Below are positions 8,362 through 16,730 of a stretch of DNA of 48,295 bases, one piece after another. The translations under genes and the position numbers were made by a program. Numbering within the stretch: position 1 is the first letter of the stretch; every line of letters starts with the position of its first letter. A model generated the notes under the pieces. That model was not told where the DNA came from and ran no database searches. It saw only the letters and a program-made list of their open reading frames with translations. The DNA lies in the NCBI GenBank assembly GCA_019112635.1, contig DXIX01000013.1, positions 1 to 48,295 of the forward strand, written 5' to 3'. Source of the DNA: Candidatus Blautia intestinigallinarum (GTDB taxonomy: Bacteria > Bacillota > Clostridia > Lachnospirales > Lachnospiraceae).

Positions 8362-8676
8362 ATGGCATTTCTGGTGGAAAATGAGAGAAAGGATCCTTGT
8401 GAGCGGAAGATAAGAGGCAGATACCGGGAAGCTGCTGTGGATTGCTGGTTTCCATCCACGGGAGAGTTCTATCCCAGGGCAGTGAAGTATATGGATGAGG
8501 AGGGGGAAATTCAGTGTCTGAGCAAGATTCAGGTGCTGTACTGGGAGCAGAAGTATTACGCCGGTGTCCAGGCGCGCAGATTCCAGTGCAGGGCCTGTGC
8601 GCAGGGGAGAAACTGGGAATTCACCCTTCTTTTTTATCCAGAGGAGGGAACCTGGAAAATAGTCTTCCCATTTTGA
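8362..8676 (+). CDS. Small conserved-looking protein of unknown function
   Basis: A soluble protein of 104 residues that I do not recognise. It reads as beta-rich, with aromatic strands such as AVDCWFP, YPRAVKYMDEEG, KIQVLYWEQKYYAG and WEFTLLFYPEEGTWKIVFPF. It contains three cysteines and a CRAC motif with no clear metal-site spacing. The codon use looks like that of the neighbours and there is a good ribosome site: GGAGGGAAG ends 6 nt before ATG 8362. An in-frame ATG at 8347 overlaps that site and is less likely. The C-terminal codons run into the bioY control region. It follows trmO by 100 nt. Confidence 0.65.
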   Translation: MAFLVENERKDPCERKIRGRYREAAVDCWFPSTGEFYPRAVKYMDEEGEIQCLSKIQVLYWEQKYYAGVQARRFQCRACAQGRNWEFTLLFYPEEGTWKIVFPF

Positions 8677-8708
8677 ATGTAAACCTTATTATGAAATTGG
8701 TTGATATT
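8676..8708. promoter_or_regulatory. Candidate BirA (biotin repressor) operator before bioY
   Basis: AATGTAAACC (8676-8685) and GGTTGATATT (8699-8708) form an imperfect inverted repeat with a 13-nt gap. The arms resemble the BirA half-sites TTGTAAACC and GGTTTACAA. Known spacers are usually 14-16 nt, so this one is slightly short. The right arm overlaps a probable -35 box. Confidence 0.45.
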
Positions 8709-8724
8709 TTGAGCGGAGTATGAT
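8697..8724 (+). promoter_or_regulatory. bioY promoter
   Basis: TTGGTT (8697-8702), a 16-nt spacer and TATGAT (8719-8724), followed by AGGAGGG and the bioY ATG. Confidence 0.45.
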
Positions 8725-8762
8725 AAAGTGAGAAAAGAAAATATCAACAGGAGGGTGACAAA

Positions 8763-9341
8763 ATGGGTCAGACAGAAGCAGTTACAGACAGCAGAGTTCG
8801 GAATAAGACAAGGGATATAGTATATACTGCGTTTTTTGCGGTATTGATTGCGGTGGGATCCTGGATCTCGATTCCGATGACGGTTCCTTTTACCTTGCAG
8901 ACTTTTGCGGTGTTTGTCACGCTGGGAATTCTGGGAGGACGCAGGGGAACGATGGCAGTGCTGCTTTACATTCTTCTGGGAGCTGTGGGAATTCCTGTAT
9001 TTTCCGGATTCACAGGGGGAGTGGGAATTTTGCTGGGTAATACCGGCGGTTATATTGCAGGCTTTTTGCTGACGGGATTTATTTTCTGGGGAATGCAAAG
9101 GATGTTCGGCCGCAGTCTGGGGGTACAGGTAATCTCCATGCTTTTGGGGCTGATCAGCTGCTATTTCTTCGGGACGGTCTGGTTTTTGCTGGTCTATATG
9201 AGAAACGGAAGCACGGTGAGTGTGGTGACAGTCCTGGGATGGTGTGTGATCCCGTTTATTGTCCCGGATCTGGTGAAACTGGGGCTTGCCCTGACTGTGG
9301 CGCGCAGAGTGTCACGCTATGCGGGGATTGAACGGATTTGA
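8763..9341 (+). CDS. bioY: Biotin ECF transporter S component BioY
   Basis: BioY is the membrane substrate-binding part of the energy-coupling-factor biotin importer. The 192-residue protein has six hydrophobic stretches. It carries the family patterns IPMTVPFTLQTFAV, GGRRGTMAVLLYILLGAVGIPVFSG, and TGGYIAGF near the middle. The ECF T and A components are not in this window, so it probably uses the shared housekeeping EcfAAT module. The operator before it suggests repression by BirA when biotin is plentiful. The start has AGGAGGGTGACAAA upstream. Confidence 0.95.
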   Translation: MGQTEAVTDSRVRNKTRDIVYTAFFAVLIAVGSWISIPMTVPFTLQTFAVFVTLGILGGRRGTMAVLLYILLGAVGIPVFSGFTGGVGILLGNTGGYIAGFLLTGFIFWGMQRMFGRSLGVQVISMLLGLISCYFFGTVWFLLVYMRNGSTVSVVTVLGWCVIPFIVPDLVKLGLALTVARRVSRYAGIERI

Positions 9342-9396
9342 GAACGTTTCTTCGCGGGAAGAAATCCGGAAAGTTTCGTGAAAAAGCTTGCAATTC

Positions 9397-9427
9397 TTGA
9401 CAAAAAAAGTTAATATTGGTATATCAT
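9397..9427 (+). promoter_or_regulatory. trxB promoter
   Basis: Perfect TTGACA (9397-9402), then TATATC (9420-9425, 17-nt spacer) overlapping TATCAT (9422-9427, 19-nt spacer). The gene starts 40 bp later. Confidence 0.5.
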
Positions 9428-9467
9428 AAGAAATGAGAGAAACCTCAGAAAGCGGGGTGTAATTGGG

Positions 9468-10355
9468 ATGGAAGATCTGGTAATTATCGGATCCGGGCCG
9501 GCTGGTATCTCAGCGGCTCTGTACGCTGTGAGAGGAAACGTGAATCCACTGGTTCTGACCAGTGGCGCGGGAGCTCTGGAGAAAGCGGAGAAAATTGAGA
9601 ACTACTATGGAAACAAGGATTTTTTGACCGGACAGGAACTTCATGAAAATGGAATGGAGCAGGCACGCAGGCTGGGAGTTCGGTTCCAGAAGACGCAGGT
9701 TTTGGGAGTCCATGAGGAAGAGACTTTCGTGGTGGATACCAATGAGGGAGGAATCCCTGCAAGGGCAGTGATCCTGGCCACTGGAGCAAGAAGGCGGGCA
9801 CCGAAGATCCGGGGATTGAAAGAACTGGAAGGAAGAGGTGTGAGCTACTGTGCAGTCTGCGATGCATTTTTTTACCGCGGAAAGGACGTGGCTGTTCTGG
9901 GAAGCGGAGATTTTGCTCTGCATGAGGCAGATGAGCTGACCCACCTGGCCGGTAGTGTCACGATTATGACCAACGGAGAGCCTCTGGCGTTCACCAGGGA
10001 GTGTCCGTATCCGGTGGAAGAACGTAAGATTGTGGCCTTGGAGGGCAGTGAGAGAATCGAGCAGGTACGGTTTGACGATCAGAATACTTCCAGTATTGAC
10101 GGAGTGTTCGTGGCGATCGGGACGGCGGGAAGCTCAGAGATCGCAAGACAGCTGGGAGTACAGATCACAGACCGGGGAGAGATTGTGGTGGATGACAAGA
10201 TGCAGACCAACATTCCCGGAATTTTCGCGGCGGGAGACTGCACAGGTGGTCTGCTGCAGATCTCAAAGGCAGTGTATGAAGGCACTGTGGCAGGAATTCA
10301 GGCAGGCTACTATATCCGGCAGAGCAGAAGTTCTTCCGGGGCAGAGTCTGTGTGA
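9468..10355 (+). CDS. Thioredoxin reductase-like flavoprotein lacking the NADPH phosphate motif
   Basis: A 295-residue FAD disulfide reductase sitting 31 nt ahead of thioredoxin, which it probably reduces. The FAD motif GSGPAG (8-13), ATGA-RRAP and the C-terminal GIFAAGDCTGG are normal. The redox pair is C128/C131 in CAVCD, where the family usually has CATCDG. The second nucleotide fold keeps GSGDFA, but the HRRxxxR motif that binds the 2'-phosphate of NADPH in normal TrxB is absent (the segment reads IMTNGEPL). The protein is also slightly short. It may use NADH, or ferredoxin as in the clostridial FFTR type; this is inference. Confidence 0.85.
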   Translation: MEDLVIIGSGPAGISAALYAVRGNVNPLVLTSGAGALEKAEKIENYYGNKDFLTGQELHENGMEQARRLGVRFQKTQVLGVHEEETFVVDTNEGGIPARAVILATGARRRAPKIRGLKELEGRGVSYCAVCDAFFYRGKDVAVLGSGDFALHEADELTHLAGSVTIMTNGEPLAFTRECPYPVEERKIVALEGSERIEQVRFDDQNTSSIDGVFVAIGTAGSSEIARQLGVQITDRGEIVVDDKMQTNIPGIFAAGDCTGGLLQISKAVYEGTVAGIQAGYYIRQSRSSSGAESV

Positions 10356-10386
10356 CGATTCAGAGTATGGAAAGGAGTCGAAGATT

Positions 10387-10692
10387 ATGGCAAAGATATT
10401 GACAAACAGTAATTTTCAGTCGGAAGTTTTAAATGCGGCAGGACCAGTCCTGGTGGATTTCTGGGCGACCTGGTGTGGACCCTGCAAGCGTCAGGCTCCC
10501 ATTGTGGAGGCCCTGGCTGACAAAGGATATACCGTGGGCAAAGTAGATGTGGATCAGGAGCCTGGGCTTGCGCAGCAGTTCCAGATTATGAGCATTCCCA
10601 CTTTGGTGGTGTTCAAGGATGGCAAGGAAGTGGAGAGGCTGATCGGTCTGCACTCCGAGGAACAGATCAAAGCTGTCCTGGATCAGGCTTAA
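10387..10692 (+). CDS. trxA: Thioredoxin
   Basis: A 101-residue thioredoxin with the active site WATWCGPCK (C30, C33), a DVDQEP loop, the cis-proline segment SIPTLVVFKDG and G-GLHSEEQI near the end. It is a general cytoplasmic disulfide reductant and forms a two-gene unit with the flavoprotein upstream. The same frame is open further upstream, but that is only overlap with the reductase gene; AAAGGAG (10371-10377) fixes the ATG at 10387. Confidence 0.96.
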   Translation: MAKILTNSNFQSEVLNAAGPVLVDFWATWCGPCKRQAPIVEALADKGYTVGKVDVDQEPGLAQQFQIMSIPTLVVFKDGKEVERLIGLHSEEQIKAVLDQA

Positions 10693-10768
10693 GGAGAAAA
10701 AGGCATTCAAAAGATAAAAGAAAAGGGGTGAGAACCCCGGTGACATGAAAAGGAATTCATTGGTGGGA

Positions 10769-10801
10769 TTTTACACGAATTTTACATGAAATTTACTTGA
10801 A
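10769..10801 (+). promoter_or_regulatory. Triple tandem PHO-box-like repeat
   Basis: Three 11-bp direct repeats abut one another: TTTTACACGAA (10769-10779), TTTTACATGAA (10780-10790) and ATTTACTTGAA (10791-10801). An 11-bp period of TTTACA-like units is the arrangement bound by PhoP/PhoB. A weak -10 (TAAGAT, 10831-10836) lies downstream, consistent with an activated promoter for the two-component genes. Confidence 0.7.
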
Positions 10802-10925
10802 AAGGCTCGTTTAAGTTCATGGATTCGTGGTAAGATACCGTTGGAAGGCAATGGGTTCCTTTTTTGTCGTGTGCAGGAAAGGTGCATTTTTTTCCTTGAG
10901 AAATGATACAGGAAGGAAGATAGAT

Positions 10926-11603
10926 ATGGCATTAATTTATATTGTGGAGGATGACAAGAATATCAGAGAGATTGAGAGTTTTGCCCTGAAAAATGCAGGA
11001 TATGAGATTCAGGGATTTGTATGCGCGAAGGATTTCTATCATGCGGTATCCAGACAGCGCCCCGATCTGGCATTGTTGGATATTATGCTTCCGGATGAGG
11101 ATGGTCTGGAGATTGTGCGGAAACTGAGAGGAGATCGCATGACCAAACATATTCCGATTCTGATGGTCACAGCCAAGACTACAGAGATTGATAAGGTTAA
11201 GGGCCTGGATATGGGAGCGGATGACTACATGACGAAACCTTTCGGTGTGATGGAATTGATTTCCAGGGTGAAGGCCCTTCTGCGGAGAAGCCAGATTATT
11301 CCGGAAGAGGAAGTGATCCAGGTGGGCCCGGTGCAGATGGATCAGAATAAGAGAAAGGTCAGTGCTTACGGGGAAGTCTGTGAGCTGACTTACAAGGAAT
11401 ATGAGCTTCTTCATCTTCTGATGCAGAATGCTGGGATTGTCATCTCCCGTGATGTGATTCTGAACCGGGTATGGGGGACGGATTATGAAGGAGAGTCCAG
11501 AACCATTGATATGCATATCAAGACACTGCGCAAGAAATTGAAGGATGCAGGGTCTATGATTCAAACTGTGAGAAATGTAGGGTACGTGTTCAATGAAAAC
11601 TAG
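10926..11603 (+). CDS. OmpR/PhoB-family response regulator (PhoP-like)
   Basis: A DNA-binding response regulator of 225 residues. The receiver domain (1-120) has the acidic pair D9/D10, phosphoacceptor D52 in LLDIMLPDEDG and the lysine motif DDYMTKPFG. The C-terminal winged helix (about 130-225) includes LTYKEYELLHLLMQNAG and SRTIDMHIKTLRKKL. It overlaps the histidine kinase gene. PHO-box-like repeats in front of it suggest the phosphate-responsive PhoP/PhoB branch with autoregulation. No pst or phoU genes are in the window. Start at ATG 10926 behind GGAAGGAAG; an earlier in-frame GTG at 10827 has no ribosome site. Confidence 0.9.
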   Translation: MALIYIVEDDKNIREIESFALKNAGYEIQGFVCAKDFYHAVSRQRPDLALLDIMLPDEDGLEIVRKLRGDRMTKHIPILMVTAKTTEIDKVKGLDMGADDYMTKPFGVMELISRVKALLRRSQIIPEEEVIQVGPVQMDQNKRKVSAYGEVCELTYKEYELLHLLMQNAGIVISRDVILNRVWGTDYEGESRTIDMHIKTLRKKLKDAGSMIQTVRNVGYVFNEN

Positions 11604-12942
11604 AAAATATCCAATGAAAAAGAAAATCAATCTGGAATTCTTCGTGGTGGCGCTCATTGCGGTGCTGCTCACGCTGAGCCTTGTGGTGGCAGTCTGCTAT
11701 CAGGTTTTTCAGTCCCAGGTGATGGAAGATCTGAGGTCTTATGCGCATATTCTGGATTCGGTCTGGCCGGAGGAGAAGGAAGATATTGAGAATTCCGTAC
11801 ACCGTATGGATAATCTAAGGCTCACTGTGATCGGAAAAGATGGTCAGGTGGAGTATGACAGTGAAGCGAACGAGAACAAGATGGAGAATCACAGTGACCG
11901 TCCGGAGATTGAGGAGGCCTTTGAAGAAGGAGAAGGCGAGGCAATCCGCAAGTCAGAGACGATGGACAAGGATACCTTCTACTATGCTCTCCGCCTGAAC
12001 AGCGGGGAGGTGCTCCGGGTGGCGAGGGAGGCAGGCAGCGTGTGGAACATGCTGAATCAGACAATCCCGGCTCTGATCTGCGTCTGCGTGATTATTCTGC
12101 TTCTGTGTATGATTCTGGGGTATTTCCTCACCAAGAGCCTGATCCGCCCCATTGAGACCATGGCGGCGGATATTGACAATTATGAGGAGGATATGGTCTA
12201 TGAGGAGCTGCGCCCTTTCGTGGCGACAATCAAGAAGCAGCATGAGGATGTTCTCCAGAATGCCAGAATCCGCCAGGAATTCACAGCCAATGTGTCCCAT
12301 GAGCTGAAGACACCGCTGACGGCTATCTCCGGTTACTCGGAATTGATTGAAAATGGAATGGCCAAGGGGGAGGAGGCTCTCCGGTTCGCGAAAGAGATTC
12401 ATCACAGTTCAAACCGTCTTCTGACGTTGATCAACGATGTCATTCATCTGTCAGAGCTGGACAGCATGCTGCCGGATGATGGAAAAGAGCCGGTAGATCT
12501 TTATGAGGTTGCAAGAGCATGCCTTGATATGTTACAATTTCAGGCAGAGAAACATCAGGTAAACTTGGCACTATTGGGCGTGAGTTGTACGGTGCTCTCC
12601 ACGAAACAGAAGATGGAAGAGCTGGTCTATAATCTCTGTGACAACGCGATCCGGTATAACAATGAGGGCGGAAGTGTCTATGTGACGGTACGTCCCAGCG
12701 GAAAGAAAGTGATTCTCTCTGTGAAGGATACGGGAATCGGTATTCCCAAGGAGCATCAGGAGAGAATTTTTGAGAGATTTTACCGGGTGGATAAGAGCCG
12801 GTCGAAGTCCACAGGGGGAACCGGACTTGGCCTGGCTATTGTAAAGCATATCATTGCAGGGAGCAACGCTTCCATCGAGTTGGACAGTGACGTGGGAAAA
12901 GGGACCGAGATTCGCGTGATATTTTATTCAGAACAGGAGTGA
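11593..12942 (+). CDS. Sensor histidine kinase (PhoR-like)
   Basis: A membrane kinase of 449 residues. One transmembrane helix lies at about 15-37, an extracellular sensor region at about 38-155 (acidic, EEAFEEGEGEA) and a second helix at about 157-178, followed by a short linker. The phospho-acceptor is H236 in VSHELKTPLTAISG. The ATPase part shows NLCDNAIRYN, DTGIGIPKEHQERIFERFYRVD and GGTGLGLAIVKHI. It partners the regulator with an 11-nt gene overlap, so the two are translationally coupled. Phosphate sensing is inferred from the upstream PHO-box-like repeats. A second ATG at 11614 is possible. Confidence 0.92.
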   Translation: MKTRKYPMKKKINLEFFVVALIAVLLTLSLVVAVCYQVFQSQVMEDLRSYAHILDSVWPEEKEDIENSVHRMDNLRLTVIGKDGQVEYDSEANENKMENHSDRPEIEEAFEEGEGEAIRKSETMDKDTFYYALRLNSGEVLRVAREAGSVWNMLNQTIPALICVCVIILLLCMILGYFLTKSLIRPIETMAADIDNYEEDMVYEELRPFVATIKKQHEDVLQNARIRQEFTANVSHELKTPLTAISGYSELIENGMAKGEEALRFAKEIHHSSNRLLTLINDVIHLSELDSMLPDDGKEPVDLYEVARACLDMLQFQAEKHQVNLALLGVSCTVLSTKQKMEELVYNLCDNAIRYNNEGGSVYVTVRPSGKKVILSVKDTGIGIPKEHQERIFERFYRVDKSRSKSTGGTGLGLAIVKHIIAGSNASIELDSDVGKGTEIRVIFYSEQE

Positions 12943-12947
12943 AGATT

Positions 12948-13793
12948 ATGTATCAGGCAGGTCTGATTTTGGAAGGCGGCGGTATGCGCGGCCTGTACAC
13001 GGCAGGCGTTCTGGACTATTTCATGGATATCAATCTGGAATTTAAGGAAGTCTACGGGGTGTCGGCAGGTGCGTGCAATGCCTGCAGTTATCTGTCAAAG
13101 CAAAGGGGAAGATCTCTGCGTGTGAACACGGAGTATCTGGATGATCCCAGGTATTGCGGTCTGGAGAGTCTGATCCGGACAGGAGATCTGTTTGGCGTGG
13201 ATATGCTGTATGACATTATCCCCAACGAGCTGGATCCCTATGATTATGAGACATTTGCGGAGTATCCGGGAAAGGCTTATGCGGTGACGACCAACTGTGA
13301 GACGGGGAAGGCAGAGTATATGGAGCTTCAGGATATGCACAGGGATATTCTGGCTGTGCGTGCGTCCAGCTCTCTTCCTATGGTATCCAGGATGGTGGAG
13401 ATTCAGGGATATCATTATCTGGACGGGGGAATCAGTGATTCAATTCCGGTTATCCAGTCCATGAAAAATGGAAATCAGAAAAATGTGGTTGTGCTGACCA
13501 GAGATCCTTCCTATAGAAAGGAACCGTCCAAGACGATGGCAGCTTTTCGGATGCGTTACAGCAAATATCCCAATCTGATCCGTCAGATGGAGCATCGCCA
13601 TATTCGTTACAACCGGACGCTGGATTTCCTGAAGAAGGGGGAAGAGGCGGGAAAAATCTTCGTGATTCAGCCTCAGAAACCGGTGGAGATTGCCCGGATC
13701 GAGAAGAATAAAGAAAAATTAAAAGAACTCTATGAGATCGGTTATGAAGAGGCCAGGAACCTGCATGGGGAACTGATGGAGTTTTTAGGGTAA
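12948..13793 (+). CDS. Patatin-like phospholipase (YjjU/RssA type)
   Basis: A predicted cytoplasmic lipid acyl hydrolase of 281 residues. The oxyanion-hole motif is LILEGGGMRGLYTAGVLD. The nucleophile is S39 in GVSAGA and the dyad aspartate is D159 in LDGGISDS. This is the complete Ser-Asp dyad of the patatin fold, so the enzyme should be active. Its substrate is not known. It follows the histidine kinase with AGGAG overlapping the kinase stop, and may be part of that operon. The ATG at 12948 is preferred over GTG 12939. Confidence 0.88.
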   Translation: MYQAGLILEGGGMRGLYTAGVLDYFMDINLEFKEVYGVSAGACNACSYLSKQRGRSLRVNTEYLDDPRYCGLESLIRTGDLFGVDMLYDIIPNELDPYDYETFAEYPGKAYAVTTNCETGKAEYMELQDMHRDILAVRASSSLPMVSRMVEIQGYHYLDGGISDSIPVIQSMKNGNQKNVVVLTRDPSYRKEPSKTMAAFRMRYSKYPNLIRQMEHRHIRYNRTLDFLKKGEEAGKIFVIQPQKPVEIARIEKNKEKLKELYEIGYEEARNLHGELMEFLG

Positions 13794-13833
13794 CGCGGGA
13801 AGAAAATCTGTTTTTACAGAATGAAAAAGAGAA

Positions 13834-13894
13834 GAGGCATGGACAGTCTGAAAAAGAAGTCAGGAAATCTTTCTCAGATTTGTCGTGCCTTTTT
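13834..13894 (+). terminator. Rho-independent terminator after patatin gene
   Basis: AGGCATGGACA-TCTGA pairs with TCAGA-TTGTCGTGCCT and ends in TTTTT. It closes the response-regulator/kinase/lipase run. Confidence 0.65.
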
Positions 13895-13913
13895 GTGATA
13901 TGGAGTGATTCAA

Positions 13914-15707
13914 ATGAATGTTTTGAATGTGGAACACATCAGCAAATTATATGGAGACAGGATGATTTTTGATGATGTCTCCTTTGGAATTCAGGAAGGC
14001 GACAAGATTGGAATCATCGGAATCAACGGTATGGGAAAGAGCACACTGCTCAAGATGATTGCAGGAGTGGAGGAACCCGATCAGGGACAGATTGTGAAGC
14101 AGAATGGTCTTCGGATCGCCTATCTTCCTCAGAATCCTGTTTTTGCCCCTGGCGCCACCATTGCTTCCTATATTCAGGAGGGAGAATTGGACGACTGGAA
14201 GGTGCAGAGCTATCTGAGCAGACTGGGAATCACACAGATGGAAATTCCTGTGGAGCAGCTGTCCGGAGGGCAGAGAAGGAAGGTTGCGCTTGCCAGAGTG
14301 CTGGCAGAGGAGTCGGATGTCCTTCTTATGGACGAGCCCACCAATCATCTGGATGACGGGATGATTGGGTGGCTGGAGGAATATCTGAAAGCCTTCAAAG
14401 GAATTCTCGTGATGGTGACCCATGACCGGTATTTTCTGGACCAGGTGACAAACCGGATTCTGGAGATCAGCCATGGAAGTGTGTACAGCTATCAGGCGGA
14501 TTATTCCCGATTTCTGGAGCTGAAGGCGGAGCGGGAAGAGATGGAGTTGGCATCAGAGCGCAAACGCCAGAGTGTGCTTCGAATGGAGCTGGAATGGGCG
14601 AAGAGAGGATGCCGCGCCCGGAGCACCAAGCAGCGTGCCCGGCTGGAGAGGCTGGAGGCCCTCAAAAGTGCCTCTGCCCCCACACAGGACAAGACGGTGG
14701 AGTTGGATTCTGTGGAGACCAGAATGGGGAAGAAGACCATTGAACTGGAGCATGTGAGTAAGAGTTATGGGGACCGAACCATTGTGGATGATTTCAGCTA
14801 TATAGTGCTGAAGAACCAAAGACTGGGAATCATCGGCCCCAATGGCTGCGGAAAATCCACACTGATCAAGATGATCGCGGGAATGGTGCAGCCGGATTCG
14901 GGAACCATTGAGATTGGACAGACTGTGAAGATCGGATATTTTGCCCAGGAAGAACCGATGATGGACGACAGACAGAGGGTGATTGACTATGTGCGGGATA
15001 TCGCGGAGTATATTAACACCCGGGAAGGGAAAATCAGTGCCTCTGCCATGCTGGAGAGGTTTCTGTTCACGCCGGACATGCAGTATGCGCCCATCGGCAA
15101 ACTGTCGGGAGGCGAGAAACGCAGGCTGTATCTGCTGAGTGTTCTGTGTCAGGAAGTCAATACGCTCCTCCTGGATGAGCCGGGGAATAATCTGGATATT
15201 CCTACCTTGACGATTTTGGAAGACTATCTGAATTCTTTTCCGGGAATTGTAATCACCGTCTCCCATGACCGGTATTTCCTGGACAACGTGGTGGACCGGA
15301 TTTTTGAGTTTGAGCCGGGAGGGCATTTAAGACAGTACGAAGGCGGATACACGGATTATCTGGAGGCAAAACAGCGGCTTGCGAAGAGTCAGAACACAGA
15401 GCCGAAGCCGGAAAAGAAAAAGAATTCAGAAAAGACGTGGAAGCAGAACCGTCCGGAGAAGTTAAAATTTACATTCCAGGAGAAGAGGGAGTTTGAGACA
15501 ATCGATGATGAGATTGCCGGCCTGGAAGAAAAGCTGGAGAAACTGGAAGAGGAAATTCTGAAAAACGCCACCAATTCTGTGAAACTTCAGGAGCTGACGG
15601 CACAGAAGGAAGAGGTGGAGAAAATGTTGGACGAGAAGATGGAGCGCTGGGTTTATCTCAATGACCTGGCGCAGAGAATAGAGGAGCAGGCCAATGAAAA
15701 AAAGTAA
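13914..15707 (+). CDS. ABC-F family ATPase (Uup-like)
   Basis: A soluble ATPase with two ABC cassettes and no membrane domain, 597 residues long. Walker A motifs are GINGMGKST (near 37) and GPNGCGKST (near 308). Signatures are LSGGQRRKVALARV and LSGGEKRRLYLLSV. The first Walker B ends DEPTNHLD; the second ends DEPGNNLD, with glycine where threonine is usual. A linker with the RARSTKQRARLERLEAL pattern separates the cassettes. The C-terminal part is a charged coiled coil (about 525-595) like Uup. ABC-F proteins act on the ribosome or in DNA-linked processes; which applies here is unknown. It overlaps the Nudix gene by 14 nt. Confidence 0.92.
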   Translation: MNVLNVEHISKLYGDRMIFDDVSFGIQEGDKIGIIGINGMGKSTLLKMIAGVEEPDQGQIVKQNGLRIAYLPQNPVFAPGATIASYIQEGELDDWKVQSYLSRLGITQMEIPVEQLSGGQRRKVALARVLAEESDVLLMDEPTNHLDDGMIGWLEEYLKAFKGILVMVTHDRYFLDQVTNRILEISHGSVYSYQADYSRFLELKAEREEMELASERKRQSVLRMELEWAKRGCRARSTKQRARLERLEALKSASAPTQDKTVELDSVETRMGKKTIELEHVSKSYGDRTIVDDFSYIVLKNQRLGIIGPNGCGKSTLIKMIAGMVQPDSGTIEIGQTVKIGYFAQEEPMMDDRQRVIDYVRDIAEYINTREGKISASAMLERFLFTPDMQYAPIGKLSGGEKRRLYLLSVLCQEVNTLLLDEPGNNLDIPTLTILEDYLNSFPGIVITVSHDRYFLDNVVDRIFEFEPGGHLRQYEGGYTDYLEAKQRLAKSQNTEPKPEKKKNSEKTWKQNRPEKLKFTFQEKREFETIDDEIAGLEEKLEKLEEEILKNATNSVKLQELTAQKEEVEKMLDEKMERWVYLNDLAQRIEEQANEKK

Positions 15708-16719
15708 TCTGACTACCTTATGTTATCTGGAAAAAGAGGATTGTTACCTGATGATGCACCGGGTGCGCAAGCAGCAGGATGTGAACGCGGGAAAATGGAT
15801 CGGTGTGGGAGGACATTTTGAGCCAGGTGAGAGTCCGGAGGACTGTCTTTTACGGGAGGTAAAAGAGGAGACCGGTCTGACATTGACATCCTACCGTTTC
15901 CGGGGACTGGTGACGTTTACCCAGGAAGGTTTTGGAACGGAATATATGTGTCTTTACACTGCAGATGGATTCACCGGGGAACTGACCGGGTGCGAGGAAG
16001 GAGATCTGGAGTGGGTGAGAAAGGATCGGATTAAGGACCTGCGGCTGTGGGATGGAGATGTCTTGTTTCTGAGTTACATGGCTATGGAGAAACCCTTCTT
16101 TTCCCTGAAGCTTGAGTACCAGGGAGATCTTCTGGTGAAAGCCGAGCTGGATGGAAAACCTCTGGAATTGTTTGAGGTACTGAATGAGGATGGAACTTCT
16201 TCGGGACACATCAAGGAACGTTCCCTGGTACATAGGGACGGAGACTGGCATGGGACGGTACACACCTGGATTGCCAGGCGGCGTCCGGACGGAGGATGGC
16301 AGATTCTGTTTCAGAAACGAAGCAGTGAAAAAGAGTCATTTCCAGGAAAGCTGGATATCTCCTCAGCAGGACACAGACAGGCGGGAGAGGAGGCTCTTCC
16401 CACAGCAGTGCGGGAACTGAAAGAAGAGCTGGGACTCTGTGTGAGTGAGGAGGAACTGGAATTTCTCCAGATGAGAAAAGGGATCGTGCGGGAGAATTTC
16501 GGCGGGGAACCTTACTATGACAGGGAGATTGCCAGCCTCTATCTGTATGAAAAGCCCGTGGATGCAAAGAGCCTTCGCTTCGAGGATGGAGAGGTACAGG
16601 ATGTGCGCTGGATTGACCTGGAGGTCTGCAGCCGGCAGATCAAAGAAGGAGATGCCAGCTACTGTGTACGTCCGGATGAGATAGAAATATTGGAAAATGC
16701 CTTGGCAAGGCGGTCTTAA
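15694..16719 (+). CDS. Tandem double-Nudix hydrolase
   Basis: A 341-residue fusion of two Nudix domains. The first (about 1-140) resembles MutT-type 8-oxo-dGTP diphosphatases and has the box GGHFEPGESPEDCLLREVKEE-TGL compressed to G-x5-E-x7-RE-x2-EE-x-G. The second (about 165-340) resembles the YfcD/isopentenyl-diphosphate-isomerase type: a QKRSSEKESFPGKLD lead-in, then SAGHRQAGEEALPTAVREL, with all catalytic glutamates in place. Both halves look active. It overlaps the ABC-F gene and ends in a strong terminator. The substrates are unknown. Confidence 0.88.
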   Translation: MKKSNLTTLCYLEKEDCYLMMHRVRKQQDVNAGKWIGVGGHFEPGESPEDCLLREVKEETGLTLTSYRFRGLVTFTQEGFGTEYMCLYTADGFTGELTGCEEGDLEWVRKDRIKDLRLWDGDVLFLSYMAMEKPFFSLKLEYQGDLLVKAELDGKPLELFEVLNEDGTSSGHIKERSLVHRDGDWHGTVHTWIARRRPDGGWQILFQKRSSEKESFPGKLDISSAGHRQAGEEALPTAVRELKEELGLCVSEEELEFLQMRKGIVRENFGGEPYYDREIASLYLYEKPVDAKSLRFEDGEVQDVRWIDLEVCSRQIKEGDASYCVRPDEIEILENALARRS

Positions 16720-16730
16720 GAACAGGAGAA

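Noticed and set aside
10030-10386. N-terminal extension of thioredoxin
   Set aside because: The open frame overlaps the reductase gene; the ribosome site and family length fix the start at 10387.
10725-10738. Terminator after trxA (GGGGT-GAGA-ACCCC)
   Set aside because: The hairpin is only 5 bp and no U tract follows, so termination is not supported.
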